From NCBI RefSeq assembly GCF_900156495.1, contig NZ_FTNT01000005.1, positions 64,148 to 128,147 on the forward strand: DNA of 64,000 nt. Reading direction: 5' to 3'. Made by a program: the position numbers and the translations under genes. Shown in pieces: positions 1 to 7,416 of this stretch. The stretch comes from Williamsia sterculiae. GTDB taxonomy: Bacteria > Actinomycetota > Actinomycetes > Mycobacteriales > Mycobacteriaceae. The first letter of the stretch is position 1; each line of letters begins with the position of its first letter. A model generated the notes under the pieces. The model was not told the origin of the DNA and made no database searches. It saw only the letters and a list, made by a program, of their open reading frames with translations.

Positions 1-1379
1 CGTCCGACCCATTCGGGCGGCCCGGTGTCGGGGGTGATGATCTCGGTGATCCACCCATGCTCGCTGTCATTGACCTGGGCGTGATCGGCATCGCACGCCA
101 GGGCGAGCACGTCGATGTCGGTCAACCCACCGTTCTTCCATTCCTGCACGTGGTGCACCGCGGCGCGGGTGGCGGGTTGATCACAGCCGGGGCGGGTGCA
201 GCCGCGTTGGGAGGCGATCAACGCCATCCGTTGATCCGGGTTAGCGAGTCGTCGTTGCCGGCCGAGGAACAACGGCCGGTCCTTGTCGTCCAACAGGGCG
301 AGGAACGGGCGAGACGTCCCGGCCAGGGCGAGGGCGTCCCGGACGGGGAGGGTGCCGCCGGAGGCGGTGGTCGCGATCCCGGTCTCCGCCTCCAACTCCT
401 CCAATGTCATGACCGCGATGACCTGCGCGGGCAAGCCCCGGTGCTGGCCGAGTGCTCCGGACTCGGTGATGGTTCGCAGCATCAGGGTGAACGCATCATG
501 GTTGCGTTGCGCGGTGCTGCGGGTGTCACGTTTCGCCGCGGCGGCAAGAACGTCGGCGTTGGCCTTGTCCGCATCTCCCACCGGTGAGTCGGGGTCATCG
601 GGGTTGTTCATGCCCGGGCGGGCCCATTTCTCGGCCAGCACATCCCACAGGGCTCGGGTCATGGGATCGAGTTCGCCGCGGATCCCGGACATGTGGTCCA
701 CCCCCTGGCGACCCAGGGTCAACCCCCGACGGCGTTTGCGGTCGCGGTCGTCGTCATCGACCCCGTCGGGGTCCAGATAGGCCAACATGCGGTGCGCGGC
801 CTTGGTCAACTGGTCCGGGTCCAACATCGCCGCCAACTCACCGAGTTGCTGTTCGGCGGCTTCCCACACCGCCCGGTCATCACGTATCGCGGCCGGAAAC
901 TTCGCGATCACCGACCGCATCACCCGCACATGCGCCGCCCCCACCGTCCCGTCGCGTAACAGTGTGGCCATGGTCGGTGCGTACGGCGGCAACGTTTCGC
1001 CGGTCAACCCCACCAACGGGGCACAATGCTCGGTGGTGCCGACGCGGGCGGCGGCCTCGGCACCACTCAACCGCATAACTTCTCGCAGATACGCCTTGCG
1101 CCGCAACCCTCGTTTCGCCGGTAACCCGCGCTCCAACATCTGCGTGGTCAACGCTACCTGCACCGCTTCATCCCGCCGGGTCTGCCGCTGCAACCGCTGC
1201 GCCGTGGTCACCACCTGTTCGTCATCCACCTCCACAAACGACTTGTCGACCAATCTGTCAGACAACGCTTCTCGAACGGACAACAACTCGTCGGTGTCCA
1301 AGTCCGCCAGCGCAGCCAACACCGACGACAGGCCGGATGCAGGGCCCGCTCCGTCATCAGGTGTCGCATAGGGGAACAT
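1..1379 (-). CDS. DUF222 / HNH endonuclease-like protein (13E12-repeat family), 3' end cut by window edge
   Basis: My reverse-strand reading gives an open frame from an ATG at 1377-1379 to the left edge, about 459 codons with no stop. The N-terminal two thirds is the Leu/Ala/Arg-rich helical DUF222 region. Near residue 390 there is a Cys-x4-Cys pair, and near residue 408 the sequence AVHHVQEWKNGG followed by DIDVLALAC and a DH pair. That is the ββα-metal HNH nuclease signature of the 13E12-repeat family, which is multicopy in mycobacteria and Gordonia. The usual DNL of the HNH core reads DVL here. The cellular role of these proteins is not established; a mobile origin is often assumed. The gene lacks only its last codons in this window, so completeness cannot be judged. 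Confidence 0.85.
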   Translation of the reverse strand, partial: MFPYATPDDGAGPASGLSSVLAALADLDTDELLSVREALSDRLVDKSFVEVDDEQVVTTAQRLQRQTRRDEAVQVALTTQMLERGLPAKRGLRRKAYLREVMRLSGAEAAARVGTTEHCAPLVGLTGETLPPYAPTMATLLRDGTVGAAHVRVMRSVIAKFPAAIRDDRAVWEAAEQQLGELAAMLDPDQLTKAAHRMLAYLDPDGVDDDDRDRKRRRGLTLGRQGVDHMSGIRGELDPMTRALWDVLAEKWARPGMNNPDDPDSPVGDADKANADVLAAAAKRDTRSTAQRNHDAFTLMLRTITESGALGQHRGLPAQVIAVMTLEELEAETGIATTASGGTLPVRDALALAGTSRPFLALLDDKDRPLFLGRQRRLANPDQRMALIASQRGCTRPGCDQPATRAAVHHVQEWKNGGLTDIDVLALACDADHAQVNDSEHGWITEIITPDTGPPEWVG

Positions 1380-1454
1380 GTGTTCGACACTACCGGGCGG
1401 TGCAACCGGGTGCCACCCTTTATCCACAACCAACAGAACGGAAATGGATTCACA

Positions 1455-2618
1455 TCACCAGCCACCACCCATGACAGCGGTGAGACCTTCTCGCAGATCG
1501 TCGAGGTACCACTCCCTGGCCTCCAAGGACGGGAAATGACCGCCGCGAGCGGGTGCACGCCAGCGGACAATCTGCCGGAACCGCTGCTGAACCCAAGGGC
1601 GCGGATACTTTTCGATGTCCCGCGGGTACACCGTGATCGCGGTCGGCACATCGACCCGAAGTTCTGGATCGAGTGAAGCGTGGCTCTCGTAGTAGATCCT
1701 GGCCGCCGATGCACCCGACCGGGTCAGCCAATACAGGGTGACGTTATCGAGTAGCCGATCGCGCGAGATCGTCTCGAAGGGACTGTCGTCGGTGTCTGTC
1801 CACTCGGCGAACTTGTCCAGAATCCAGGCGAGCAGTCCGACTGGCGAGTCGACCAAGGAGTATCCGATGGTCTGCGGCCGAGTCGCCTGCTGTCGTGCGT
1901 AAGCAGTGCCATTCCGCCAGAAGTCGCGAGTCTCTTCGGTCCACCTGCGCTCGTCTGACGTCAAGCCGTCCGTCGACAGCCCGGGTGCCGCCTGCGCCAA
2001 AGTGGTATGGACACCGATCACGTTGTCCGCGAATCGTCCGCCCAGAATCGTCGTGATCACTCCGCCCCAGTCCCCGCCGTGCGCGAGGAATCTGTCGTAG
2101 CCAAGTCTGGCCATCAGTTCCACCCATGCGGCAGCGATCTTTTCCGTACCCCACCCGGTGGTCACCGGCTTGTCGCTGTACCCGAATCCGGGCAATGACG
2201 GCGCCACCACGTGGAACGCGGGACTGGACATCTCGTGCGGATCGGCCAGTTCGTCGATCACGTCGACGAATTCGACAACACTGCCCGGCCAACCATGGGT
2301 CAGGATCAGCGGGGTCGCGTCCGCACGGGGTGAGCGCCGATGCAGGAAGTGGATTCCAACGCCGTCGATGACGGTGCGGTACTGACCGATCTCGTTGAGG
2401 CGAGCTTCGAAACATCGCCAGTCGTGACCGGTGCGCCAGTAGTTCACCACGTCGACGAGGTCACCAAGAGGAACACCCTGATCCCATCGACCTGGGTCGG
2501 GTGCCTCCCGAAACACGGTTTCTGCCTCGGGTAGCCGCGCTGCGGTCAGCCGGGCCCGGAGGTCCTCGAGGTCACTGTCGGGTGCGTGTGCGTTGAAGGG
2601 CTGGACATCGCGGGTCAT
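1455..2618 (-). CDS. epoxide hydrolase family protein (alpha/beta hydrolase with EHN domain)
   Basis: A 387-residue cytosolic protein. An N-terminal epoxide hydrolase domain (about residues 5-110) precedes an alpha/beta-hydrolase core. The oxyanion-hole motif HGWPGS is at 108-113, the nucleophile Asp183 lies in GGDWGG, and the base His361 in RGGHFPSLE. The family opens epoxides to diols through an alkyl-enzyme ester on the Asp; the substrate here is unknown. Length is typical. The ATG at 2618 faces a divergent CGNR zinc-finger gene across 78 bp that holds two copies of a palindrome, so control by that neighbour is likely (inference). Stop at 1455. Confidence 0.9.
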   Translation of the reverse strand: MTRDVQPFNAHAPDSDLEDLRARLTAARLPEAETVFREAPDPGRWDQGVPLGDLVDVVNYWRTGHDWRCFEARLNEIGQYRTVIDGVGIHFLHRRSPRADATPLILTHGWPGSVVEFVDVIDELADPHEMSSPAFHVVAPSLPGFGYSDKPVTTGWGTEKIAAAWVELMARLGYDRFLAHGGDWGGVITTILGGRFADNVIGVHTTLAQAAPGLSTDGLTSDERRWTEETRDFWRNGTAYARQQATRPQTIGYSLVDSPVGLLAWILDKFAEWTDTDDSPFETISRDRLLDNVTLYWLTRSGASAARIYYESHASLDPELRVDVPTAITVYPRDIEKYPRPWVQQRFRQIVRWRAPARGGHFPSLEAREWYLDDLREGLTAVMGGGW

Positions 2619-2636
2619 GAGACCTCCCTTCTGTGG

Positions 2637-2653
2637 AACCGCCTAAGACGGTT
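2637..2653. promoter_or_regulatory. palindromic operator candidate, copy 1
   Basis: AACCGCCTAAGACGGTT reads AACCG-CT...AG-CGGTT on both strands. It lies 19 bp upstream of the epoxide hydrolase start and begins 41 bp before a second, related palindrome, about four helical turns. A dimeric regulator site, most simply for the divergent CGNR protein, is inferred. Confidence 0.55.
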
Positions 2654-2677
2654 CTAGCACCGCGGCGCCTCCGCGGC

Positions 2678-2694
2678 AACCGGCTAAGGTGGTT
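2678..2694. promoter_or_regulatory. palindromic operator candidate, copy 2 (overlaps RBS of the CGNR gene)
   Basis: AACCGGCTAAGGTGGTT matches copy 1 at 14 of 17 positions and ends 2 bp before the ATG at 2697. Its AAGGTGG doubles as the Shine-Dalgarno sequence, so occupancy would block translation initiation or transcription of the CGNR gene. Autoregulation is inferred. Confidence 0.55.
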
Positions 2695-2696
2695 CC

Positions 2697-3269
2697 ATGG
2701 CTGCCGAGTACCCCGAGTTCCGTCTCGGCAGTGTGCTGGCCACCAGCTTCACGGCGACCCTGACCGAGCGTCAGGGACAGAGGCTGGAACGCATTCCCGT
2801 ACCGCAGCGGTTGGCGGACTGGTTCGACGTCTCGGGACTCGCGGTCGAGTCCTGTTCCGCCGACAACCTCGCAGTGGCCGTGGAGCTCCGGGAATCCATC
2901 CACACTGCATTCACCGCCGCGGCGTCGCGGTCCGCACCTCCCGCGTCCGCGGTCGAGGTGATCAACGATCGGAGCATCCGCGGCAACGCCTCAGCGGTTC
3001 TGACATCTGAACTGACCCGGCGGTGGGTACTCGATTCCGCTGCGCGCGTCGAGGACGCCTTCGGTGTCATCGCCGCCGACGCGATCACCATCCTCGCCGG
3101 CGATCGCGACGGACGGCTCGCCCTCTGTGCCTCCCCGACCTGCCGAGCCGCGTTCTTCGACACCAGCCAGAGCCGCACACGTAGATGGTGCGACATGAAC
3201 ACCTGTGGGAATCGTCAGAAGAAGGCGCGGCTCAAGTCTGCGAGAGCGCAGGGCAAGTCAGCACGTTGA
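2697..3269 (+). CDS. CGNR zinc-finger domain protein (ABATE-type putative transcription factor)
   Basis: A 190-residue protein. The N-terminal about 130 residues resemble the ABATE-like domain, including the early FRLGSVLATSFTATL segment. The C-terminal CGNR finger has CASPTC near 142-147, a later Cys in RRWCDMNTCGNR, and a basic tail rich in Lys/Arg. Family members are predicted stress-linked transcription regulators binding one zinc through four Cys. The gene is divergent from the epoxide hydrolase. The ATG at 2697 is preceded by AAGGTGG, which lies inside a palindrome repeated 41 bp upstream. This arrangement suggests it controls itself and the hydrolase; the ligand is unknown. Confidence 0.85.
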   Translation: MAAEYPEFRLGSVLATSFTATLTERQGQRLERIPVPQRLADWFDVSGLAVESCSADNLAVAVELRESIHTAFTAAASRSAPPASAVEVINDRSIRGNASAVLTSELTRRWVLDSAARVEDAFGVIAADAITILAGDRDGRLALCASPTCRAAFFDTSQSRTRRWCDMNTCGNRQKKARLKSARAQGKSAR

Positions 3270-3376
3270 AGCCACTCTGAATCCCGTTCACGGAGTCCAG
3301 CGCACGCTTACGATGAGCGGACGACGCTGCGAGCGATCCCAACGGTGAGCGCGCACGATCATGACAGAATGCGCCT

Positions 3377-3847
3377 GTGACAGACCAGCGTCGGCACTGG
3401 GTGACGACGCCACACCGGTTGTGGCGGGTGGCGCACGTGACTGCGACCATCGGTATCCCTTGGGTGCTGGCTGTCTACTACTTGGTTTCGCAGCCGCATA
3501 CGATTACAGGCGAAGCCGACCTAGTTGCCGACTTCCACGCGAAGGCGGCGGTCGCAGCGAGTGTTCTCCTCTTGAGCACTATATTCTTGCGTCTCTCCGG
3601 TCGCGGGGTTGCCGCGACCGTCCCCTTCGCAGTGATGTGGATGTCAGCGCTGACGTTCTCCATCTTCCAAGTGCGTGAATACAGCGGCGAATACGTCTGC
3701 GAGGATGAGCTCTGCATACCCGATTTCGGCCTCTACCTTACTGCCGTCCCATTCGCCGTTGCAGTCTCTGTCGCCGTAGTGAGCTCGGCCGTGACCAATC
3801 GGTTCCTGCGAGATCACGGCGAGGCCGTACCTGATGAATATAGGTGA
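3377..3847 (+). CDS. small multi-pass membrane protein, unknown function
   Basis: A 156-residue protein starting at GTG 3377. I see about four hydrophobic segments: residues 19-38 (THATIGIPWVLAVYYLV-like), 58-72, 77-95 and 118-137. A hydrophilic loop holds two Cys (VCEDELC), which could form an extracytoplasmic disulfide. The C-terminal tail is short and charged. No family is recognised with confidence. It stands alone, with a 107-bp gap upstream and about 330 bp without a gene downstream. Codon use is less GC-biased than in the neighbouring core genes, consistent with accessory DNA. Confidence 0.6.
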   Translation: MTDQRRHWVTTPHRLWRVAHVTATIGIPWVLAVYYLVSQPHTITGEADLVADFHAKAAVAASVLLLSTIFLRLSGRGVAATVPFAVMWMSALTFSIFQVREYSGEYVCEDELCIPDFGLYLTAVPFAVAVSVAVVSSAVTNRFLRDHGEAVPDEYR

Positions 3848-4180
3848 GTTCGCGCCTCGGCTCCACGAGTAACCCGTTCTCCGAGACGGCTAACGAGACA
3901 CTGAGTAAAACCTGTTTGTGGGTCTGATGGACTCTGCCCCAACGACGCCGGTTGCGGCGCTGTGGATTCAGCCCTCGCGCTGTTGCCTGCGGGTCCACTT
4001 CCAGTCTGGCCAGTTGAACGCTGTTCGCCCGGGTCCACCGCGCTTGACCGAGTATCAGTCGACGGCAACGCGCCGACGTCGAACAATCACGCGTGCCACC
4101 CATGTCTTTTCCGATGGTAACGATCCCGGCTGCGACCACCGATACAACAGGTGTCGGGCACACAAGCGAAGGGAATCAGC
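3848..4180. other. gene-free stretch
   Basis: No frame here has a good start, ribosome site and plausible protein. Overlapping open frames read as low-complexity Arg/Thr/Ser translations typical of shadows. The last about 60 bases must hold the promoter and RBS of the small peptide gene at 4181; no clear -35/-10 pair is visible. Confidence 0.4.
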
Positions 4181-4288
4181 ATGGGCGACAGCAATCCGTT
4201 CTTGGGCGTCGGCATCATCATCGCCATTGTGGTCTCAACCGTGGCCGGAGGCATCGTCTTGCTCGGCCACGCCTTGGGCCTCAACTAG
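4181..4288 (+). CDS. 35-residue single-pass membrane peptide
   Basis: This short frame has an ATG at 4181, a good Shine-Dalgarno (GAAGGGA, about 7 nt upstream) and a TAG at 4286. The peptide begins MGDSNPFLG and continues with an uninterrupted hydrophobic helix, residues 8-32 (Val/Ile/Gly/Ala/Leu), ending ALGLN. A membrane micropeptide is the natural reading. It lies 40 bp before the next gene on the same strand and may be co-transcribed with it. Function unknown; no toxin or holin family is recognised. Confidence 0.55.
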   Translation: MGDSNPFLGVGIIIAIVVSTVAGGIVLLGHALGLN

Positions 4289-4328
4289 ACCACCGGCTCC
4301 GGTCCGGAGTGGAAAGCCTAGAGACAGC

Positions 4329-4922
4329 ATGACTTTACGGTTCTGTGCCGATGTGTCACCAGCGGATTGGATCACGAACAGCCAAGATGACTGGAACGAC
4401 CTCGCGTTGTTCGGGCCGTCAGGATTCGCCGGGTACGCACGCCTGCGTTTTATGCCGGATCCCGCTTACGCAGGCCAGAGCATCAATGATGCTCCCACCG
4501 CCAACCACCGCGCACACCACGACTCCGACACCACCCAAATCGCCAGGCTGTGCGCAGCGCTGGAGACTGCGACCAGCACACCCGCGGACTGCTACTTCGC
4601 CATCTGGGAGGGCTATCACAGGGTGGTGTCTCCGCTGCCGGGTGGTGCTCGGATGCGCATACCCAACCGTGGCTACCACCTCTACCAGGGGCCCCTGTCG
4701 GAGGCACAACGGTGGACCACACATGATGATCGACGCACAGCGCCGGAATTGGTCAACCATCCCGCCTTCGTGTGGCCGGCAGACCACGCCTGGTGCGTGG
4801 CATGCGACACCGACCCGCACTGGGCCGGGATCGGCGCAAGCGAACACACAATCGGCACGCTCGTGGCCCGCGACGACATCGACGTGGTCCGCGCACACCG
4901 CAGCGGACCGTTCTACACCTGA
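4329..4922 (+). CDS. conserved-looking hypothetical protein, soluble
   Basis: From ATG 4329 this encodes 197 residues. The frame is open further upstream, but that part reads as low-complexity Arg/Ser/Trp sequence and overlaps the 35-residue gene, so the internal ATG is preferred. The protein is rich in Trp, Pro and Asp. Features are FCADVSPADW near the start, YFAIWEGYH in the middle and PAFVWPADHAWCVACD with DPHWAGIGAS near the C terminus. No transmembrane segment or catalytic motif is obvious. I recall similar unnamed proteins in actinobacteria but cannot assign a function. Confidence 0.65.
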   Translation: MTLRFCADVSPADWITNSQDDWNDLALFGPSGFAGYARLRFMPDPAYAGQSINDAPTANHRAHHDSDTTQIARLCAALETATSTPADCYFAIWEGYHRVVSPLPGGARMRIPNRGYHLYQGPLSEAQRWTTHDDRRTAPELVNHPAFVWPADHAWCVACDTDPHWAGIGASEHTIGTLVARDDIDVVRAHRSGPFYT

Positions 4923-5116
4923 CGAGCAACCCAGGGCCACACCGCCTCTGGTGCTCGTCATCTACGTCGGTGCGGCGACAACACCACTCTGTGTGCGCAC
5001 ACAGGTCCCGCGCCGCTGTCACAGCCACGCGAAATTCGCGAGCTCCATACAATGCACAAAGTCAGGCTACGTTTCCGCAACCTGACCTCTGCACCCGAAC
5101 TGAGCTGAACCGCTCG

Positions 5117-5202
5117 TGGTGGGCGAAGGGGGACTTGAACCCCCACGTCCCGAAGGACACTGGCACCTGAAGCCAGCGCGTCTGCCATTCCGCCACTCGC
5201 CC
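5117..5202 (-). tRNA. tRNA-Leu (anticodon CAG), CCA encoded
   Basis: The reverse strand folds as a class II tRNA: acceptor GGGCGAG pairs with the 3' TTCGCCC, the anticodon loop TTCAGGT gives CAG, the long variable arm is GTCC-TTCG-GGAC, and the T arm is GGGGG-TTCAAGT-CCCCC. The discriminator A is followed by a genomic CCA (5117-5119). In mycobacteria a tRNA-Leu lies at the same place beyond fhaA. Confidence 0.95.
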
Positions 5203-5484
5203 GTGGCTGCCCTCCGCAGCGTGGAACCGCACTGCATTTGGACCTGAGAACGTTAGCACGCGGGACACCTGCGACGAAAATTCGTGCCGCCCGCGACCTG
5301 CTGACCACATCGTCCCTGGTCAGGGCGGCACCGAGCGGCGCACAGCCACCGGAACGCCGCTGAGGCAGGTGTTGCAGACGGTGCTGATGACTACGCAATG
5401 TCACTTTCGCGGCCCCGGGTCGCTATCATCAAAACGCACTATTGGCACGTCGACACGCTGAACGCGGGAAGGGGGTCATCCATC

Positions 5485-6732
5485 ATGGGAATCCTGCAGC
5501 GCTTGGAACGCAAGCTCGAGAGTGCCGTCGATGACGGCTTCGCCCGCGTCTTCGGAGGCAAGGTCGCCCCGCAGGAGGTGGAGAACGCCCTCCAGCGCTC
5601 CGCCGAGGATTCGCTGGAAAGCCTGGGCGACGGCAGCCGCCTGGCGTCCAACTCCTACACGGTGGTGGTCAGCTCCACCGACTATGACGAGATGGCCGCG
5701 GAGTACGAGCTCAATCGCAAGGCGTTCTCCAAGCATCTGGAGAACTTCATCCACGACAACGGCTGGCAGACCTACGGTGATGTGGTCGTCGAACTCGAAC
5801 AGTCGCCGGCACTGCACACCGGTATGTTCCGTGCCCATGGGCGCGTCGACCCCGACGCCCGCCCGATCCCCGTGCGTGGGACGAACCCGACTGCACACAA
5901 CAACTCGAACGCAGAAGCAGGAGCCGTGCCCATGACTCACAACTCCGGATACGACCAGCGCCGTGGCTACGAGGGCTCCGACCGTGGCTATGACCCGGGC
6001 AACTACCAGCCCGAGGGTCGTGGCGATCAACCCCAGCACGGTGACGACCGTGGGTACGACGACCACCGCGGATACGACCAGGGTCCCGACCAGCGGTACC
6101 AGCAGGGCTACGACCAGCAGGGGGGTTACGACCCTCGCTACAGTCAACAGCAATACGGGGACCAGCAGCAGTACGGACGCCAGGACTATGCGCCGCACGA
6201 CTACGGACGCCAGCCCGGCTACGACCAGGCCGACCACGGTGACTACGGCCGCGGATACGAGCAGCCCTACCAGCAGGGCGGCTACCAGCCCGGTTACCAG
6301 CAGGGCGGTTACGACCCTCGGTACGCACCCCAGTACGAACAGGGCTACGCCCAGGGTGGCGGATACGGCGGCCAGCAGGGCGGGTACGCGCTCGCCGGGT
6401 ACGACCAGGGTTACCAGCAGGGTTACGCCGGTGGGAACTACGCCCCGACCGCGGTCACCCTCGTGCTCGAGGACGGCAGCAACCGCACCTTCCAGCTGCG
6501 CGATGGTTCCAACGTCATCGGTCGCGGTCAGGACGCACAGTTCCGCCTGCCCGACACCGGTGTGTCGCGGCGGCACGTGGAGATCCGCTGGGACGGCCAC
6601 ACCGCACTGCTCAGCGACCTGAACTCCACCAACGGCACCACCGTCAACGAGGTGCAGGTCTCCAGCTGGGAACTCGCCGACGGTGACCGCATCCGTGTGG
6701 GCCACTCCGACATCACCGTCCGGTTCCAGTAG
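5485..6732 (+). CDS. fhaA: FhaA: DUF3662 and FHA domain-containing protein
   Basis: A 415-residue cytosolic signalling adaptor. It has three parts: DUF3662 (about 1-125, starting MGILQRLERKLESAVDDG), a long low-complexity linker of Tyr/Gly/Gln/Asp repeats (about 150-325, e.g. YQQGGYQPGYQQGGYDPRY), and a C-terminal FHA domain (about 330-410) with GRGQDAQFRLPDTGVSRRH and SDLNSTNGT. FHA domains bind phosphothreonine. In mycobacteria FhaA binds the phosphorylated pseudokinase of MurJ and is a PknB substrate; both partners are in this window. The ATG at 5485 follows GAAGGGGG. The frame opens at 5398, but the extra N-terminus is not typical. First gene of the fhaA-pknB operon. Confidence 0.95.
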   Translation: MGILQRLERKLESAVDDGFARVFGGKVAPQEVENALQRSAEDSLESLGDGSRLASNSYTVVVSSTDYDEMAAEYELNRKAFSKHLENFIHDNGWQTYGDVVVELEQSPALHTGMFRAHGRVDPDARPIPVRGTNPTAHNNSNAEAGAVPMTHNSGYDQRRGYEGSDRGYDPGNYQPEGRGDQPQHGDDRGYDDHRGYDQGPDQRYQQGYDQQGGYDPRYSQQQYGDQQQYGRQDYAPHDYGRQPGYDQADHGDYGRGYEQPYQQGGYQPGYQQGGYDPRYAPQYEQGYAQGGGYGGQQGGYALAGYDQGYQQGYAGGNYAPTAVTLVLEDGSNRTFQLRDGSNVIGRGQDAQFRLPDTGVSRRHVEIRWDGHTALLSDLNSTNGTTVNEVQVSSWELADGDRIRVGHSDITVRFQ

Positions 6733-6836
6733 GTCGCAACCGTCCGGGACGGCCGCGTCACACGGGCAACCGCCGTCCGGTCAGAGGCGACGATCCGATA
6801 ACAGTCGCCGATCTCGGCGAGCGTCGCCTCGGCCGA

Positions 6837-6868
6837 TTGGTAGAACTGCCAGACCCGGGCCCTAAGAT
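6837..6868 (+). promoter_or_regulatory. candidate promoter for fhaB and downstream genes
   Basis: The 222-bp gap between fhaA and fhaB holds TTGGTA/TAGAAC (6837-6846) and TAAGAT (6863-6868), about 95 bp before the fhaB start. Spacing fits TAGAAC-16-TAAGAT. The gap is the largest in the operon, so an internal promoter is plausible. Sequence-only call. Confidence 0.3.
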
Positions 6869-6954
6869 GCAGTCGACAAGAGTGGTCTGCGACGCACAGT
6901 GGTCGACGACCGGCGATGCGCGATGCGCACACGACCCGCGGAGGTGAACGGCGA

Positions 6955-7416
6955 ATGCAGGGCATAGTTCTGCAGCTGACGCGCGTCGGCTTCCTGCTCC
7001 TGCTGTGGCTGTTCATCTGGGCGGTGCTGCGAGTCCTGCGTAACGACTCCTACGCCGCGACGGGCCAACGGCCGCTCGCCCGTTACGCCCGGCCCACCAA
7101 ACGCAAGGACGGCCGCACCAAGGGCGCCGCCCGGCATCTGGTGGTCACCCACGGCGCCCTGGCCAACACCCGCATCAACCTGGGCACCCAACCCATTCTG
7201 CTGGGTCGCGCACCCGACTCCACCCTGGTCCTGTCCGACGACTACGCCTCCGAACGCCACGCCCGGCTCTCCCCGCGCGGCGACGACTGGTACGTCGAGG
7301 ATCTCGGCTCCACCAATGGCACCTACCTCGACCGCGCCAAGGTCACCACCGCTGTTCGCGTCCCGATCGGCACACCCGTCCGGGTGGGCAAGACCGTGAT
7401 CGAGCTGCGCCCGTGA
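6955..7416 (+). CDS. fhaB: FhaB/FipA: membrane-anchored FHA domain protein
   Basis: A 153-residue protein with an N-terminal membrane helix (about residues 3-22, VLQLTRVGFLLLLWLFIWAV). A short basic linker and a C-terminal FHA domain (about 65-150) follow, with LLGRAPDSTLVLSDDYASERHARL and LGSTNGTYLD, the phosphothreonine-binding loops. The ATG at 6955 has the Shine-Dalgarno CGGAGGTG; an earlier in-frame ATG at 6916 lacks one. Orthologues (FhaB/FipA) are PknB/PknA substrates acting in septation and cell-wall synthesis. The stop overlaps the pstP start by 4 bp, so translation is coupled. Confidence 0.95.
   Translation: MQGIVLQLTRVGFLLLLWLFIWAVLRVLRNDSYAATGQRPLARYARPTKRKDGRTKGAARHLVVTHGALANTRINLGTQPILLGRAPDSTLVLSDDYASERHARLSPRGDDWYVEDLGSTNGTYLDRAKVTTAVRVPIGTPVRVGKTVIELRP

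Noticed and set aside
3738-4163. 141-codon reverse-strand frame in the gap after the 3377 gene
   Set aside because: Overlaps the membrane protein gene, Arg/Gln-rich low-complexity translation, no RBS.
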